Of a DNA stretch of 64,000 nt, positions 11,104 to 23,054 are shown piece after piece (position 1 is the stretch's first letter; each line of letters opens with the position of its first letter). The translations under genes were made by a program, and so were the position numbers. The DNA is from Rhizodiscina lignyota. Taxonomy: Eukaryota > Ascomycota > Dothideomycetes > Aulographales > Rhizodiscinaceae. The notes below the pieces were generated by a model, which saw nothing but the letters and a program-made list of their open reading frames with translations, had not been told where the DNA came from and made no database searches. The stretch is from positions 1,550,001 through 1,614,000 of the forward strand of contig ML978126.1 of the NCBI GenBank assembly GCA_010015805.1, written 5' to 3'.

Positions 11104-11329
11104 GATGATATGAGACTTTGATATACGGCGCTGAAGAAGTGGAAAGGGAGAAGAGGTTGTTATGTGAGGCTGTGGTTGAAGCTGGTGAGGAGCTTGGAAG
11201 CTCTGTGGTGACGCGCCAGAGCTTGCCTAGCACAAGCGCAGCCGCGCGCTTAGGACACTGGCGGCGCGTCAACTCAACTTCAACACCATCGTTCTAAAGT
11301 CATTCTCCACATCAACTGACAGCCCCAAC
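11104..11329. promoter_or_regulatory. Divergent promoter between PRE7 and the SAP30BP-like gene
   Basis: Only 226 bp separate the two start codons, so both genes must draw on this interval. It includes a GC-rich centre (GCGCAGCCGCGCGC) and CT-rich flanks. No TATA box is visible. Co-expression is an inference from the spacing. Confidence 0.5.
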
Positions 11330-12297
11330 ATGCTCGGGCTCACTGGCTACGGCAGCAGCGATGAAGAGCTTGGAGATGCTCCGCCACCCAAACCCAAGGC
11401 GAAGGTGAGAGCGCCAGCTGTTATATACGCTATCAAAGTCCAAGATCACTACTAATTTGGAGAACGAGCAGGGAAAGAACATTGATATTGGGGCGAAAGA
11501 GAGCGATGCATCAAGGAAAGGTGATGAGTTTCTCCAAATCATCTTTCTAAAGGACCAATTCATGCTGACGATATATCCAACTAGCACCAAACGAGGAGCC
11601 ACAAGTCCAAGCACCATCAAATGCCGACCCACCACTCCCGGAAGACACAATGCCAATTGGCCCTCAAATAGGACCCTCCGTTCCTGTAGATGCGCCTATT
11701 CAAGATGGCAATAACACTCCCTCTGCACCATTATCGCCCTACTCAGCCTCCCGCCAAGCCGTCCGCAACCTAACCCTCCCACCCGTCCCAAATTTCAACA
11801 TCCCCGATTCCCCACCAGGCTCCCCACCCCCGGGCACCAATGAGAAGTTTGCGCGCTTCCTCAATCTCAAAAAGCAAGGTATCCACTTCAATGAACGTCT
11901 CGAAAGCTCCTCCGCACTGCGTAACCCCAGCCTGTTGCCGAAACTACGTGAGTTTGCCGGGATAAACGACGAGCAGCAGTACGCTTCGTCGCTACCGGAG
12001 GATTTGGCTGTGCCGACAAAATATCCGGAGTGGGCGTATGCGGACGAGCTGAAGAGGCTGCAGCAGGATGTGCAGAAGAAGCGGCAGAAGCAACGGGATA
12101 AGATAGAATTTGTGGTTGCGTCAGGCACTCCGTCAGGTACATCGAGTCGCAATGCGACGCCAGGCGCTGGGAGGGCGAGGAGTGGTCCAAGTAGTGCGGC
12201 AGAGAGAGTGATGGCGGGGTTGGATAGAGACTCTAATGCCCCAGTGGAGAGACGTCCAGACACGGGCGCGAGGAAGTCGAGGTTTGATGTACGATGA
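11330..12297 (+). CDS. SAP30-binding protein homolog (HCNGP-like)
   Basis: Three exons, 11330–11404, 11472–11520 and 11585–12297 (837 nt, 278 aa). It starts MLGLTGYGSSDEELGD, an acidic N-terminus common in this family. The HCNGP core lies in the third exon: NEKFARFLNLKKQGIHFNE, then LRNPSLLPKLREFAGI and KYPEWAYADELKRLQQ. Animal SAP30BP links to the SAP30/SIN3 corepressor and has a role in splicing; a fungal function is inferred from the fold only. The C-terminus is low complexity, with a lysine/glutamine-rich helix and a Gly/Ser/Arg tail ending KSRFDVR. The small middle exon (GKNIDIGAKESDASRK) fits both splice phases but is the least certain part. It converges on the Tle1-like gene. Confidence 0.82.
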
Positions 12298-12626
12298 TAC
12301 CCCGGATATGTAACCTCTACTGGCAATTCAATGACCATGCATTACGCAACTCCGTGCTTCGGGTTTCTCCAGTGCTCAATATACTCAAGAGTGCCAAAAT
12401 AGTGAGCCACGACGACGGTGTCCCGATCTATTTGGATGCAGATTTTCCTCTATCAATACAGACCACTCTCGTCAAATCTGTCACTCTCTCAACCATATGC
12501 TAAATTAAGCTTCAAGCGGTGCTTCCACCCGAGGAGAAGGGCACAGCTTGCTCATACTACACCCTTTCAACAGCAACTATTGTCAGCTATTTTGTCACCC
12601 TCGACGATCGCTTTCCATTTCACCCT
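12298..12626. other. Convergent 3' interval
   Basis: About 330 bp between the stop of the SAP30BP-like gene and the stop of the Tle1-like gene. C-rich in its second half, and no gene seen. Confidence 0.4.
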
Positions 12627-14972
12627 CTATTTCTCATCCACCTTCTCAGAACCCCCACCAAAAATCTGCCCAGAGGTATCCCTCACCCAGCACTCACCGA
12701 CAACATCACCCTCCTCCCTCGCCACCCTCCACCTACCCATTCCATACTCAGGCGGTGCCTTCCTCATACCGCGCCCACCACCGCCGACGATGAGATTACC
12801 CGGCCGATAAGACGCATCGGAGCGCATACGCAGGAGCACAGTGTGGTGGATGACCACATCATTCGGTATATCTATTCACATCAGCATCGTCGATAATATT
12901 CAAACCTGGCGGAAGATGAGACAAACCTCTGACTTCTCCTTTCGGCAACGGCCACACAATACTCCTCCATTGTCCATTACTCTGCAGATCCATCCGCCGA
13001 AAGGGAAGATACTCCATCACATTCCAAGCAATGACGCTCAGCGGCCCGACGCCTTTATTAAAGCTCAAGCAATCGTGTATCTTGCCCTTCGTCGCCGCCT
13101 CTTTCAGCGCCTTCTCAAACAAATTGACGCACTCACCAGGATGGGGGTCATCGCTGTCGCTTGCATTAACTGTTGCGCTCCCATTGGTGTCCGTCATTGT
13201 GGAGTCTCCTGCTGCGGACGTCATGGGATTGGAGATTGGGAGCCGAGGCGATGAGCTGCTGATTTCGATATGTGGTATAGACGCTCGTGGGAGGGACCTT
13301 CCAGTCAAAGGGCAGAGGTGGGTTGGCGCATCATCAGGGATGCAGTTTAGGGCGCGCATTTTGTTTTCATCGAAGCGCAGACCAGCACGTTGAGCTTCGC
13401 GCACCATCCAGACAAGCCTATTGAACGGTTAATGAAAGATCCCTCGATGGATATTATCCTTGGAAAGGGCTAAGGTACAAGCGAGTAAGACTTACGGTAT
13501 ATGCGACAGTGCTGGAAGTTCTTCTGCTGGGAGTTGCCATCCTCCACCCGAGTCCTACAACTTGTGAGTATGTGTACCCAGACCATGCTGTGGCATTGCT
13601 GTGGAGAGGTCTTCGACCATCGAGAGCGGAGACTTACTCCATGAGCACCAGCAAACCACACCTCCTTGATATCCTGCTCCTCTTCATCATCCGAACCGTC
13701 ATCGTGATGGTGGTGTCGATTAATCGCCCTATCCGAAGCCAGGCTACTGCGATCCACAGAGATAGTCCTCGACATCGGCATACTGGGGCTCAAACCTCGG
13801 ATTCCACTAGTCTCCGACGCGTCTCTAAATGCATCTCTCGACCTCGCAGGAACACTCAAATTCTGGTGTGGAGCATTCCAGCGCCTCGAGTCGTTGCTAG
13901 GTCGACCACGCCGGTTGTCTCTACCTTTGAGGGTATCAAGGTCCTGCTGGATCTCATCCTCTTCCTCCTTAAGACCCAGGTACTGGCGGTAGTGCGAGTG
14001 GTGGCGCTGCTCACGATAGTGCTTCACCTCTGAGATGAGGTCAGAGCGGAACTTTGCGCGGCGTTCATCGATAGCGACGGCGTGGCGGATGACTTTGGCC
14101 GTGGAGCGTGCAGTGTATGGGAATTTACTGCGTTGGAGAAAGGCAGTTTCGAATTTTGGCACACTTCGATACGTCAGCCAATATCGAACATATTTTCGTC
14201 ACCAGGTTGGGTTGATATACCTATTGACGGTATCAAACAGTCCAAGGAAACGGATCCTTCGAACTGGACGACTGAAAGTCTCGCGGAATGCACACATGAA
14301 ATCTAGCAAATATTTCTTGTCTTCGCGTTCTTTCTCAGTGCTCTCTTGACGAATTTGCCACTTCTGGAACGTCTTCCACGCAAAGCGAGCCATTTCTTCG
14401 TTGCCAGCGGAGAGCAGTCCCACGTGATCAAGCATCTCAGCTAGGAATCGAGCAGTATAAGCACCACGCGAGAAGCCGAATAGATAGATGTCGTCACCAA
14501 CATGGTAGTAACGCATTAGAAACTGGACCAGCTGAGCACTAGCTTTGTGTATAATGGAGAAATTTGTGGTTTGACATACCTTATAGCCTCCCATTACGTG
14601 CTCAGCAAAGGACGTCCCAACAGCAGAATCTTTCATCTTGGTGTACCAGCTTCTGATCCTCTGATAGGTCGAAGTGTGCGAAAGTGAGCTAGTCGACACG
14701 TATGTGCCAATGCCTGGTTGATAGTAGTGGAATTGAGATGGATCATTTCGATCAAGCATGCGATATATTTTCAGGATATTCGAATCCGCATCGGTGCCGT
14801 GGAATTTGTTACCTGTTCCATCAAAGCAGAGGATGAACTTTCTCCTCTTGCGGGAAGTCGGATTGGTTTGTCTTGACGGGATCTCTGCGGCTTCTACGGC
14901 AGGGCTCTGTTCAGTTATAGATCGAAAACTGGCCGCTCGGTCTGGTACTGGACGTTTCTTTACAGTGGCCAT
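12627..14972 (-). CDS. Tle1-like (DUF2235) alpha/beta hydrolase
   Basis: Six exons on the minus strand: 14972–14580, 14531–14221, 14163–13638, 13554–13496, 13417–12927 and 12871–12627 (2025 nt, 674 aa). The family is the fungal branch of the Tle1-like phospholipase fold (DUF2235). N-terminal KFILCFDGTGNKFHG is the family opening; FGFSRGAYTARFLAEML holds the GxSxG nucleophile elbow; GLFDTVNSVPKFE and WFAGAHGDSGGGWQLP give the later acid and histidine blocks. The last exon contributes DIPNDVVIHHTVLLRM and SYRPGNLIVGG, recovered only by splicing out a 55-nt intron. Residues about 300–400 form a low-complexity linker with RHHSHYRQYL and a histidine/acidic stretch (HHHHDDGSDDEEE). Every intron phase closes. 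Its substrate is unknown. Confidence 0.88.
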
Positions 14973-16830
14973 GAAGTCAAGTGGTATACTCTTGAGAAAG
15001 ACAGAGATATGAAATCAATGAAATTCGAAACAAAGAGTAGATCCAATACAGTTTACAACTCTCCGCTTGTTGTTGAAAATCTGTTCGATATCTTTAGACG
15101 ATAGTGAACCGCCACGCTTGTCATGGTTGCCTGATTCTTCCAGACAGATCACATGGTCGGTGACTTACCCGTCATTCCGGCCTGCAGTCCAAGGCACTGT
15201 ACATCTTGACCAACAGAAGAAATTCACATGCACAGCATCATGATCAAAGGACTGAGACTGTGGGTGACTGGATAGTCCCGCCAAGTTGCCTTGACGTCAT
15301 GCTACGGATGGTTGCATAATCAAAGACAGCCGGCAGCTGTAATATTGACATCCGGTAGAGCACGCGTGCACTGCATAGCGATCGTGTAATCCAAGAGCAA
15401 ATCCTCGGCTATCGACAGAAAGAATGCCTAGTTACACTGGAATCGCGACGGCGAATCGTCTTGAGGTGGAGTCCACATCGAACTGGTGATTTTGGCAACT
15501 GCATCGCATATGCAGACCGAACATCTCAAAGAAGATATAAAAAAATCGATTACCTAAACGAGAAGATGGAGGGGTGGAAGAGGCCTCAAGAGGATGGGTA
15601 ACGCAAAGAGTGGAGGTTGGAATTAGCTCTAGGCCAAAGGATTTGCGGTTCGGCACGCTGCAATCTGCACGGGGAAGTGACGGACTCGTCGAATGACATG
15701 TGAACGATCCCCACGACATGCAGAGGAAAATGGCGCTCGCTCTTGTGCAAGTGCCGTGCTAGCTGCAGGATGCATTCGGTGAGGAGAAGCATGAGATGGC
15801 GTCCGTCCTGGGGCCTCCACTTTATCGTAACCCTAACCCTACCCACAACGCTTCGACCGCTTCCGAAGCTTCGTCTCGTCTCGGAATTGCCGGTTGGAAT
15901 TCCTCGCACTCCTCCATATGTGCACCTCTACAGCCTGCCCTGCCCCATCATCGCTCTCCTTCATCTCCCTTGTCTCGCATGGTAGTGCTTGCGTGGAGCG
16001 TCTCGTCTGCTCCAGAAGATACCTTCCAACTCCGAACGAGCTTCCGTGACCGCTCCGCAAGATGATACGGAGTGATTTCCGGGTTGCAGCACCGTTGGAT
16101 GTCCCACAGCATCGATAGACAGAGCATACATCTGTGGCATGGCGTCCCTTTCAGCTCGAGCAAGGTGTTGGCTTGCATGGCTTTTCGTCTCGTGCATCAT
16201 TAGCTCTCTTGGCCTGCTCTGAAGTCGCCATTGCTTTAACCAGAACAGACGATTGGCTATTTTGAACTTCCTGATGGTACAACGTAGTCGCCCGACAATG
16301 GTCCAACACCGATCATATGGAATAATGCGTCACAAGAGCGGGGTATTTGTTCCTTCATGCAGTCCTTGAAGAGATGGGAAGAACGAGACATGAGTGACCA
16401 ACGAAGACAACACGTCACTTCCAAATGTCTCTGGTCATTATCAATGATGATTCGCAACTGTTTCGTCATTGATCTCGATTTTCTTGACGAGTTCTCTAGC
16501 TGCATTACAGCAGGTCTCGGTCAAACAACCTGGATCGACGGTCACTTTACTTCAATTGATCTGTGAGACCTTCCACGGTGGGTTACTCGCAAGCCACGAT
16601 AGATGTCTCTGACCTAAAGCAAGCCCATTATGATTTAATTGTGCATCCACAAGTCCGACATAACGCACGAGGCTCAAGAACTTAGTCGGGACGGTCTCCG
16701 CGGACAGGTGACAGACGGCTCCAAGATTTTCTCAAACCTTTCGATCCTGATGGCTGCTTTGCCTAGGGCCTTGCTCCACTGAGCTGCAGTCGATCTTTCA
16801 TCAGGCAAGCTTTGACTTTATGCCAGAACC
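14973..16830. other. Intergenic upstream of the oxygenase gene
   Basis: About 1.86 kb between two divergent start codons. Many short open frames overlap here on both strands but none carries a recognisable motif. It includes a two-and-a-half-unit telomere-type sequence at 15828–15844. The last 40 bp (CAGTCGATCTTTCATCAGG) lead into the oxygenase start. Confidence 0.4.
15828..15844. repeat. Short telomere-type repeat (TAACCC)
   Basis: The stretch TAACCCTAACCCTACCC holds two perfect and one altered unit of CCCTAA, the telomere repeat of most filamentous fungi. It is too short to be a telomere end. It may be chance or a scar of telomere repair. Confidence 0.5.
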
Positions 16831-19800
16831 ATGGCCGAGCCAACGCAGAAGCTGAGCTTCTTGAAGAGTCTTCCCCCCTCCGCTGTCATTCTCTTGACTG
16901 CTCTTACCGTATCTACTGTTGTTTCATCTGCTGCATTCTACAAGATGTTCAAGAGACTTTCGAGGAGATTCTCTAATGCTAAAGATTTGAATGGCGACAG
17001 TAATGGCGAAGCGGTCTATGAAAAAGAAAAAACCAAGGCGAGGAAGGACTCTATGGGGCCGATAAATGGCATGACGAATGGCGTTACTGAGACGAACGAC
17101 AGCGGTTCTGACAGAAAGGGAATCGCGGAGACGTTCGGTGCTTTTGCACAACTCATCCATGCCGCGCAGCGTCCGCTGCCGATGCAGACCGGCGATGGCT
17201 CGTACGTTGAGCACGAGGAACATTCCGGAATGTTGGCAGACTTAAAAGCTTTAGGGTTCAAGGATGCGAAAACTCTTGCCGATGTGATGAGGAACAAGAC
17301 GAAGGGCGAGTACGTCGATGATAAGACTTATCTCATGGAACGAGTGATTCAAGTGTGTGTCCGTTACTTCAATCAATCTTTGGCTAACTCCGAAAGCTTG
17401 TGGCCGGTCTACCCTCTCTTTCGAAGACTCGTGTGGATCTGACAAATGCATTCGTCGACGAACTTTGGAGCTCGCTGCAGCATCCACCGCTGTCATACAT
17501 GGGTGACCAATTCACCTACAGACAAGCAGATGGGTCATACAATGTAGGCACGCATTCCAGCAGCTGCTGATTGGCTATTTACATGAACCAGAACATAATG
17601 TATCCACATCTTGGAGCAGGTAAATCATTTGTTGATGCATCACAGTGTCACAGAGTTTAGATAGCTAACGTTGACAAGCGAACACGCCGTATGCAAGAAG
17701 CGTGATCCCGAAGACGATACAACCTGGTGCTCTTCCAGATCCTGGCCTCATCTTCGATTGCCTGTTCGCCCGCAACGAGTTCACGAAGCACCCGAACAAT
17801 GTCAGCTCGATTCTGTTCTACTGGGCCTCTCTGATTATCCATGATCTGTTCCAGGTAAAAATCTCCTCTTACTTATATCACAAGCCCTCATTGAGAGCTA
17901 ATTTATGGGGTGCCTACAGACTGACCACCACGACTTCAGCATCTCCAAAACATCATCGTACCTCGACCTGAGCCCTTTGTACGGCGACAATCAAGACGAT
18001 CAGGACCAAATCCGAACATTCAAAGATGGCAAGCTCAAGCCTGACTGCTTCTCGGAGCAGCGTATGCTCGGCTTTCCGCCTGGCTGTGGTGTCATCCTTG
18101 TCATGTTCAATCGCTTCCATAACTATGTGGTCGAGCAGTTGGCTGTCATCAATGAGAACGGAAAGTTCACAAAGCCGAGGGAGGGATTGGAAGGAGAGGT
18201 GGCAGAGTTGGCATGGAGGAAATATGATAATGACCTGTTTCAAGTAAGTCATTTCTCTTTTTGGTGATTTCGAGACATGCCTGCTTACGACTTCCAGACC
18301 GGCAGACTTATCACCTGCGGCCTCTATATGAACATCACCCTCAATGATTATCTCCGTACAATCGTCAATCTGAACCGCTCCAACACAACGTGGACACTCG
18401 ATCCGCGCGTCGATATGGATGGCCCCCGTTCCGTCTTGGCAGAGGATGGAACTCCACGTGGCGTTGGCAATCAGGTCTCCGCTGAGTTCAATCTGGTGTA
18501 TCGCTGGCACAGTGCGACGAGCCTTAGAGACGAGGAATGGACTGAAAGAATGTACAATCAGATGTTTGGGAAAGGAGCCGGTGAGGTGAATATGCAAGAG
18601 CTCTTGACGGGACTGGGCAAGTGGGAATATGACTTGGACAAAGATCCTACGAAGAGGCCCTTTGGAGGAATGCAGAGAGGTGCGGATGGAAAATATAGCG
18701 ACGATGACCTGGTCAAGATCATTGCAGACAGCATCGAGGATTGTGCTGGTAAGATTGCTACCGCCTTTTTCGTGGACAATATTCGTTGATTAATGTTTCA
18801 AAGGATCCTTCGGCGCAAACAATGTTCCCAAAGCGCTCCGCTCCGTCGAGATTCTCGGAATCATTCAAGCTCGCAAGTGGGGTCTCGCGACGCTCAACGA
18901 ATTCCGCAAGTTCTTCGGACTGAAGCCGCATGAGACCTTCGAGAGCATCAACTCAGATCCACAAGTCGCCAACCACTTGCGGCATCTATACGAGCATCCA
19001 GACTGGGTGGAGATGTACCCTGGCCTTGTGGCGGAAGAGGCTAAAGTGCCAATGGTACCAGGTGTGGGAATTGCGCCAACGTTCACAGTCTCAAGGGCCA
19101 TCTTGTCCGACGCTGTATGTCTTGTAAGAGGGGATAGATTCTATACGACAGACTATCATCCTAAGAACCTAACCAAGTATGGCCCCTTTACCCTTGCACT
19201 TATGCAATCCTTCTGACAACAGCATTAGTTGGGGTTATACCGAAGCACAATACGACCTGAATGTTGAACAGGGCTGCGTTTTCTACAAGCTGTTCCTGCG
19301 CGCTTTCCCGAGTCACTTCAAGCCCAACTCGGTGTATGCGCACTATCCTATGACCATTCCAAGCGAGAATAGGAAGATATTGAAGACCCTCGGCCGCGAA
19401 AGTCACTACTCCTACGATCGACCGACCTTCATCCCACCGCGAGTCAACATCGTCACATATCTTGGTGCGAAGGACGTACTCGAGCGACAGGATATCTTCA
19501 AGGTGACTTGGGGCCTGACTACAGCTGAATTGATGCGCGGCGCTGATGGTGGTGGAAGGTTCATGCTGTAAGTCTACTTCGTGAGCTGCACTGGTCGGCG
19601 TGGATATTGACGAGTCTAGTTCCGGCGATGGACCTATCTTCTCGAAACAAAGGGAGACCATGAGTAAGTCGCTCTATCGCGAGCAATGGCATCAACACAT
19701 CAAGGAATTCTATGAGCATATCACGTTGAAATTGCTCCACGAGAAGAGTTTCAAGCTCGCAGGTGTTAATCACGTCGATTTCACCAGAGAGTAAGTCTTC

Positions 19801-21006
19801 TCGGACATATGCCGAAGACTTTTTCGAATTAGTGACGACGAATCTAACGTCCAATTCTATCACCAGTGTTGGCAACCTTGCCCATGTTCACTTCGCATCT
19901 CAGATGTTCTCCCTACCTCTCAAGACTGTCGACCACCCGTACGGTATCCTCACCGAACACGAGATGTACATGGCCCTTGCAGTCATCTTTGTCTGCATCT
20001 TCTTCGACCTCGACCCAGCAAAATCCTTCCCGCTACACCTTGCTGCGAAAGCAGTCGCCGAGAAGCTTGGGAAGCTGATCGAAACAAATGTCCGGACTGT
20101 GTCGATGACAAGCTGGGTTCAGGGTGTTACAGACAAGGCGCAGGAGAATGCAGGCCCGCTCAAACAATGGGGAGTCCATATGATCAGGAGGTTATTGGAC
20201 AGCGGATTGAGCGTCGAGGAAGTGGCATGGAGCCAAGCTCTGCCGACTGCTGCGGCGATGGTACCAAACCAGGCGCAGGTGGTACGTAGTCTTCACTTGC
20301 TCCTTTCCTATGGTTACTGGTGTTGTTCGAGGTTGTCCAAGCTAATAAAATGACAAACAGTTCACCCAAGCCCTCGACTTCTACCTCTCCACTCGCGGCC
20401 AAAAGCACCTCCCAGCCATACAAAAGCTGGCTAAATCCTCCTCACTAGATTCCGACCGCGCTCTTCTCGGATACGTAATGGAAGGCATCCGCCTCAACGG
20501 CACCTTCGGCTCCTATCGCGAAGCCACCGCCTCGACCTCTATCCCCGACTTCTCGCCCGGTCTCGACCCAGCCGCCGCCTCGGCGGGTAAGAACGTCGAA
20601 GTCCACCCCGGCGACAAAGTTTTCGTCAGCTTTGTCGGCGCGGCGAAGGATCCTGTGATGTTTCCCGATCCGGAGGAGGTTAAACCTGACAGGCCGTTGG
20701 AGAATTACATTCATTACGGGATTGGGCCGCATGCCTGTCTAGGAGGACAGGCAAGTCGGGTTGCGCTGACGGCGATGATGAGGGTAGTAGGTGGGCTGAA
20801 TAATCTGAGGAGGGCGGAGGGGCCGAAGGGCGAGTTGAAGAAGATTCCGAGGCCGGGTGGGTTTTATGTGTATATGAGGGAGGATCATGGGAGCTATTTC
20901 CCGTTTCCGACAAGTAAGTTATCGAGAGCACTTTGTGAGAGAGTGTGCTGACTTGATTATAGCAATGCAGATTTGCTGGGATGGTGAGCTGCCTCCTCTG
21001 AAGTGA
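16831..21006 (+). CDS. Psi-producing oxygenase / linoleate diol synthase (Ppo family)
   Basis: Twelve exons: 16831–17352, 17397–17543, 17592–17619, 17679–17854, 17920–18243, 18298–18748, 18804–19176, 19229–19567, 19620–19790, 19867–20281, 20361–20913 and 20963–21006 (3543 nt, 1180 aa). Two heme domains are fused. The N-terminal dioxygenase has the distal histidine in IIHDLFQTDHHDF and the tyrosine and proximal histidine in EFNLVYRWHSA. The C-terminal P450-like half has HYGIGPHACLGGQA, so the heme cysteine that 10-dioxygenases of this family lack is present. Such enzymes make oxylipins (psi factors) that control sporulation. Unusual: a hydrophobic N-terminal segment (SAVILLTALTVSTVVSSAAF) that could anchor the protein, and MVPNQAQ where diol synthases usually have an AN-x-x-Q type motif. 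Regiospecificity cannot be read from sequence. Confidence 0.92.
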
Positions 21007-21281
21007 TGTGTCTGTTGTTGTTATAGACAATTCTTAAGTGAAGGCTGATGAGCCTTTAAACTTAGCAATGATGACTACGTTCGTGCCTAATCTATTGATA
21101 CACATGCATAATGAGCCTGGCATTTTTGGCCTTAAAAACATCGACGAAGACGTCAGAATCATATATCACTTTCAGGCATGCTCCAAAGCCACGTGGTATC
21201 TCAATCTTTGACCATGGCCGAGTAAATGCTTTTTGATTCTTGTTATTTGCATTTTCAATATACATTGCCCACCGCTCCATT

Positions 21282-22571
21282 TCATAAGCGCTCCAACAAG
21301 GTACTCAGGATGCGCTTGTAATCGCCCACAGCCGTCTCCAAATCGCCAACCGTAAGATGCTCATGATCTGAGTGTGCGACAAATATATTGCCTGGGCCAT
21401 ACAAATAGCTCTTGTAATCGCCCTCCAAATTTGGAATATCAGTCCCATAGTTGACTGTCAATGTGTCGAAGCCCGGAATGTCCGTCTCAATATCGATTGG
21501 GCCATATCCAGTGTTGAAGTATTCGACCTCCAAACTGCCGCCCTTCTCTTCAGCCCTCTTCTTTACAGGTTCCAGTGCCGCGGAGACCATGGCTTTGACT
21601 GTGGCCGGCACGCTCGCTGCGATTCTTGTCATGATCTCTGCCTCGGCAGTTTCAGCTACTACATTAGCCGCTACTCCTCCGTAGACCTTTCCAATGTTCA
21701 GCGTGGTCATCCCGTACTTATCGCTCTTTGGCAGATGCTCCTCTAGGGCCCTCAATCTGGCCAGCGCCTCGACCATGACATCGTTCGCACTTATGCCCAA
21801 CCAAGGATATCCTGAATGCGCCGCCTTGCCCTTGACATGTAACTTGAAGCCCAAGTTCCCCTTGTGTCCTGCCGCAAGCTTCCCTTCTGTTGGCTCGCCG
21901 AAGACCACAGCGGAGTAGTTTGTCGGGGCGTGATCGGAGAAGTAGCGCATGCCATCACCGCCCTTTTCTTCGCCAACAACAAATAGTAGGGAGATAGAGG
22001 GCGGGGAGAGGTTGGAAGCGCGAGCTTGGGAGAAGAGGTCGAGGACAGCGATGATTTGCGAGGCGACGCTGCCTTTATCGTCGACGGAGCCGCGGCCCCA
22101 GATTGTGTCTTCGGCGTTCGAGGCCGTCGATCGTCTCTTCAGCTCGGTTCTTGGAGATTCGTCTGAAGAGTCTCCCGAGTCGTCGTCCGCATCATCATGC
22201 TTCTTGTACTCATATTTCCAGAAGGGTGGGACGGTATCGATGTGGCTCGTGACTAGGATATCCGTCTTTGCGCTATCGCCAGGATATGCGATGAGATTGT
22301 ATCGCGTGGACGAGACTTCCTGCGTCTCCACAGTGAGATTGTGCGATCTGAGGTACGAGGCAAGCCATTTTCCAACGTCTAGCTCATTGCCTGTTATTGA
22401 TTCGTGCGAGATCAGTTTGCGGTGGAGATAGACGAGCTCGGACTCGGACTCGGTCGATGGCGGGGCTGGGGTGGATTCGAGAGGTCTTTGCTGGGGTTTG
22501 CCATTGAGGGCGCAGCTGAGGGTAGCGAAGGACGAGAGGAGACTGAGAAGCTGTAGCGAAGGCACCTTCAT
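21282..22571 (-). CDS. Secreted M20 family metallopeptidase
   Basis: A single exon of 429 aa with a probable signal peptide (MKVPSLQLLSLLSSFATLSCA). The metal-binding blocks of the M20A peptidase/ArgE/carboxypeptidase family are all present. SHIDTVPPFW supplies the first His and the x-D; IWGRGSVDDKGS the bridging aspartate; LFVVGEEKGG the catalytic and metal glutamates; and AHSDHEHL the last histidine. The dimerisation domain lies between them (KAAHSGYPWLGISANDVMVEAL). A serine/aspartate-rich insert with an RR pair (DDADDDSGDSSDE, then ELKRRS) sits before the bridging aspartate and is not usual. Typical products cleave dipeptides or N-acyl amino acids outside the cell. No intron is needed. 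The gene converges on the oxygenase gene, with about 275 bp between stops. Confidence 0.9.
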   Translation of the reverse strand: MKVPSLQLLSLLSSFATLSCALNGKPQQRPLESTPAPPSTESESELVYLHRKLISHESITGNELDVGKWLASYLRSHNLTVETQEVSSTRYNLIAYPGDSAKTDILVTSHIDTVPPFWKYEYKKHDDADDDSGDSSDESPRTELKRRSTASNAEDTIWGRGSVDDKGSVASQIIAVLDLFSQARASNLSPPSISLLFVVGEEKGGDGMRYFSDHAPTNYSAVVFGEPTEGKLAAGHKGNLGFKLHVKGKAAHSGYPWLGISANDVMVEALARLRALEEHLPKSDKYGMTTLNIGKVYGGVAANVVAETAEAEIMTRIAASVPATVKAMVSAALEPVKKRAEEKGGSLEVEYFNTGYGPIDIETDIPGFDTLTVNYGTDIPNLEGDYKSYLYGPGNIFVAHSDHEHLTVGDLETAVGDYKRILSTLLERL

Positions 22572-23054
22572 CTTGTCTGAGCTTTGGAGGTCTCAATTGA
22601 TTGCGAAGGTGATAAAGATTGATAAAATCAGCGTCGCGGGGAGAAGTGATAGCTCCTCCTGCTCTGTTCCTGTCAGGGCGCATCCATCCGGCCCGCTTTG
22701 CCGACTCATCCATCCTGTCGAGTCTACTCTATGGCGCAACCATAGTAGTCGTTGTCTTTACGAATCCATTGATAAATAGTAGTTGATTATAGGCCAAAAC
22801 GTGCTCCTCTGTCGATTGCAGGGCCACTAGAGCGCGTCAGTGCTGATGCTCGCTGGAGTAAGCCACATCCAAGCCAATCGATAATACGAACCTTAATTAA
22901 GATCATCCAACCATCCATGACGGGTTCGAAATCTCTGAGGGGCTTATTCACCTCCTGTCCTCATCATTTTGCTCTATCTGTCCTTTCTCCCCTGTCTGCA
23001 TGCCTTGTGTCCCGTAAATGCTCTTATTTTCATTGTTACAAACAGTACGAAGTA
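22572..23054. other. Intergenic upstream of M20 peptidase
   Basis: About 480 bp. It contains the peptidase promoter region and no recognised gene. Confidence 0.35.

Noticed and set aside
14532-14579. In-frame 16-residue insertion in the Tle1-like protein
   Set aside because: The segment has GT and AG ends, a length of 48 nt, and breaks the conserved GGYK–FLMRYY region, so it is an intron.
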